DNA from: Dyadobacter sp. SG02
GTDB taxonomy: Bacteria > Bacteroidota > Bacteroidia > Cytophagales > Spirosomataceae
Direction of reading: 5' to 3'
Assembly: GCF_900109045.1 (NCBI RefSeq)
Contig: NZ_FNYL01000002.1
Location: 62,001 to 126,000 of the forward strand
Length of the DNA: 64,000 nt
Shown here one piece after another: positions 62,943-64,000 of the stretch. The notes under the pieces are model-generated. The model made no database searches and was not told the origin of the DNA. It saw only the letters and a program-made list of their open reading frames with translations. How positions within the stretch are numbered: the first letter of the stretch is position 1; each line of letters starts with the position of its first letter. A program made the position numbers and the translations under genes.

Positions 62943-63172
62943 TTCTTGAAAGTTTCATAGCCCAAATTTCAGCAATGGAAGCCAGGGGTAACTTGTTGTA
63001 AAGTCCAAATCCACTTGTTGTAGAGGCCAGAGTCAACAATCCGTATGAATTGGTAAATATGCTTTCCGGTCTTCATTTAAAAGACTGGCAAATAGCCTGA
63101 ATAACATTCAGGGGGGTAATGTTTCGGGTGGTTCTTCCAATCCTCCCTTGTTTTCATTTAAATAAACTGTTG

Positions 63173-64000
63173 ATGAAGCGCCTACCATTTGCCGTCATTG
63201 CCCTTTTGATCCTGTCACAATCTGTATTTGCCCAAAATCAGGTTGAAAAAATCCGGGCGGAATTTCTGAGGCCCGATTCCAAAACAATTCTTGTCGCTGC
63301 CCACAGGGCATTGCACAGCACGTTTCCGGAAAATTCACTCGCCGCAATCCAGGCGGCCATCGATAAAAAGGTCGATATCGTTGAAATCGACGTTCAGGTC
63401 AGCAAAGACGGTATTCCGATGCTCATGCATGACCAGAAAATGGACCGCACCACCAATGGAATAGGTAGCCTGGAAGAGGTCGTTTATGAAGATTTGAGGA
63501 AGCTGCGACTCAAAGTAAACGGCTCATTGACAGAACATCAAATCCCAACCCTTGAAGAAGCATTGCGGCTGGCGAAAGGTAAAATCATGGTGGACCTTGA
63601 CCTGAAAACCGATCGCATCGGGCCGGTTATTGAAGTCGTCAAGAAGACGGGATCGGACAATAACGCATTCTTTTTTGACAGCAACTATGCCATGCTTTCA
63701 AAGGTCGATTCGGCTTCGAAAAACTTCATGCTTATGCCGAGGGCGTACAATGAGGCTATGGCCGACTCGGCGCTCAGACTTTACCATCCCGAAGTCATCC
63801 ACATCGACTCAAAATTTTACACCGCACAGGTGACGGGATTGATTAAAAAAGGGAATGCCAGAATCTGGATCAATGCGCTCGGCAAACCGGACGAGCAAAT
63901 CAGGGCAGGGAAAGAGGACGCCGCCATTCAGGAACTGATCAGCAAAGGGGCAAATATCATCCAGACCGATGAGCCTGAAAAAATCCTCCATTATCTACGC
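63173..64000 (+). CDS. Glycerophosphodiester phosphodiesterase, 3'-truncated by the window
   Basis: 276 residues visible from ATG 63173, with the frame still open at the last base. A signal peptide (MKRLPFAVIALLILSQSVFA, then Q) places it in the periplasm. The GDPD motifs follow: AHRALHSTFPENSLAAIQAA with the catalytic His (HRG is HRA here), VDIVEIDVQVSKDGIPMLMH with the metal-binding E-x-D and the second His, and DRTTNGIGSLEEV. The enzyme splits glycerophosphodiesters to glycerol-3-phosphate and an alcohol. The remaining C-terminus lies beyond the window, but ANIIQTDEPEKILHY is already the usual end of the fold, so little is missing. Confidence 0.92.
   Translation, partial: MKRLPFAVIALLILSQSVFAQNQVEKIRAEFLRPDSKTILVAAHRALHSTFPENSLAAIQAAIDKKVDIVEIDVQVSKDGIPMLMHDQKMDRTTNGIGSLEEVVYEDLRKLRLKVNGSLTEHQIPTLEEALRLAKGKIMVDLDLKTDRIGPVIEVVKKTGSDNNAFFFDSNYAMLSKVDSASKNFMLMPRAYNEAMADSALRLYHPEVIHIDSKFYTAQVTGLIKKGNARIWINALGKPDEQIRAGKEDAAIQELISKGANIIQTDEPEKILHYLR

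Overview
The window looks like Bacteroidota chromosome, most probably a Cytophagales/Spirosomataceae organism such as Dyadobacter or a close relative. The evidence is a SusC/SusD pair, type IX secretion (T9SS) C-terminal sorting domains, LytTR two-component systems, tandem MacB/FtsX permeases, many AraC regulators, and promoters with the Bacteroidota TTG / TAnnTTTG elements. Genus is an inference. I saw no rRNA, tRNA, CRISPR array or intact insertion sequence.

Layout: 1-6.9 kb is a + strand run with a 5'-truncated actin/Hsp70-fold ATPase, two large membrane-anchored partners, a three-span membrane peptide, an outer-membrane barrel and an NlpC/P60 lipoprotein. This is the best candidate for an uncharacterised envelope system. 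6.9-11.2 kb is a decay zone with fragments, frameshifted lipoproteins and AT-rich non-coding DNA, plus an intact YfbM-like gene. 11.2-14.4 kb encodes a secreted W-repeat propeller protein. 14.6-15.8 kb is again decayed. 15.8-19.6 kb holds a LytS/LytTR pair, an outer-membrane barrel and an LpxL-type acyltransferase. 19.6-22.8 kb is a third decay zone (FISUMP, beta-lactamase-like and resolvase remnants). 23.1-27.1 kb is a giant FG-GAP protein with 14 calcium-loop repeats, followed by remnants of a sorting domain and a hybrid sensor kinase.

28.9-37.7 kb is a stress/detoxification block. Two TetR paralogues and an alpha/beta hydrolase each sit behind the same palindromic operator, which overlaps the -33 promoter box. 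Then come egtB and egtD (ergothioneine), a TMEM175-type channel, an SDR without its catalytic Tyr and Lys, two AhpD-like paralogues, an RclC-like membrane protein and an AraC regulator. The RclC-like gene and the second AhpD gene share a repeated upstream element.

38.2-45.8 kb has three tandem FtsX/MacB permeases, convergent with a LytTR regulator/LytS kinase pair. 48-49.6 kb has two lipoproteins divergent from that pair. 49.7-54.7 kb contains three AraC regulators interleaved with SDR/epimerase genes. 54.9-59.7 kb is a SusC/SusD pair, followed by a minus-strand metallo-beta-lactamase-fold hydrolase, an AraC/epimerase operon and a glycerophosphodiester phosphodiesterase cut by the window end. 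Repeated themes are AraC-plus-SDR pairing, LytTR modules near envelope genes, and pseudogene islands between intact secreted-protein genes.
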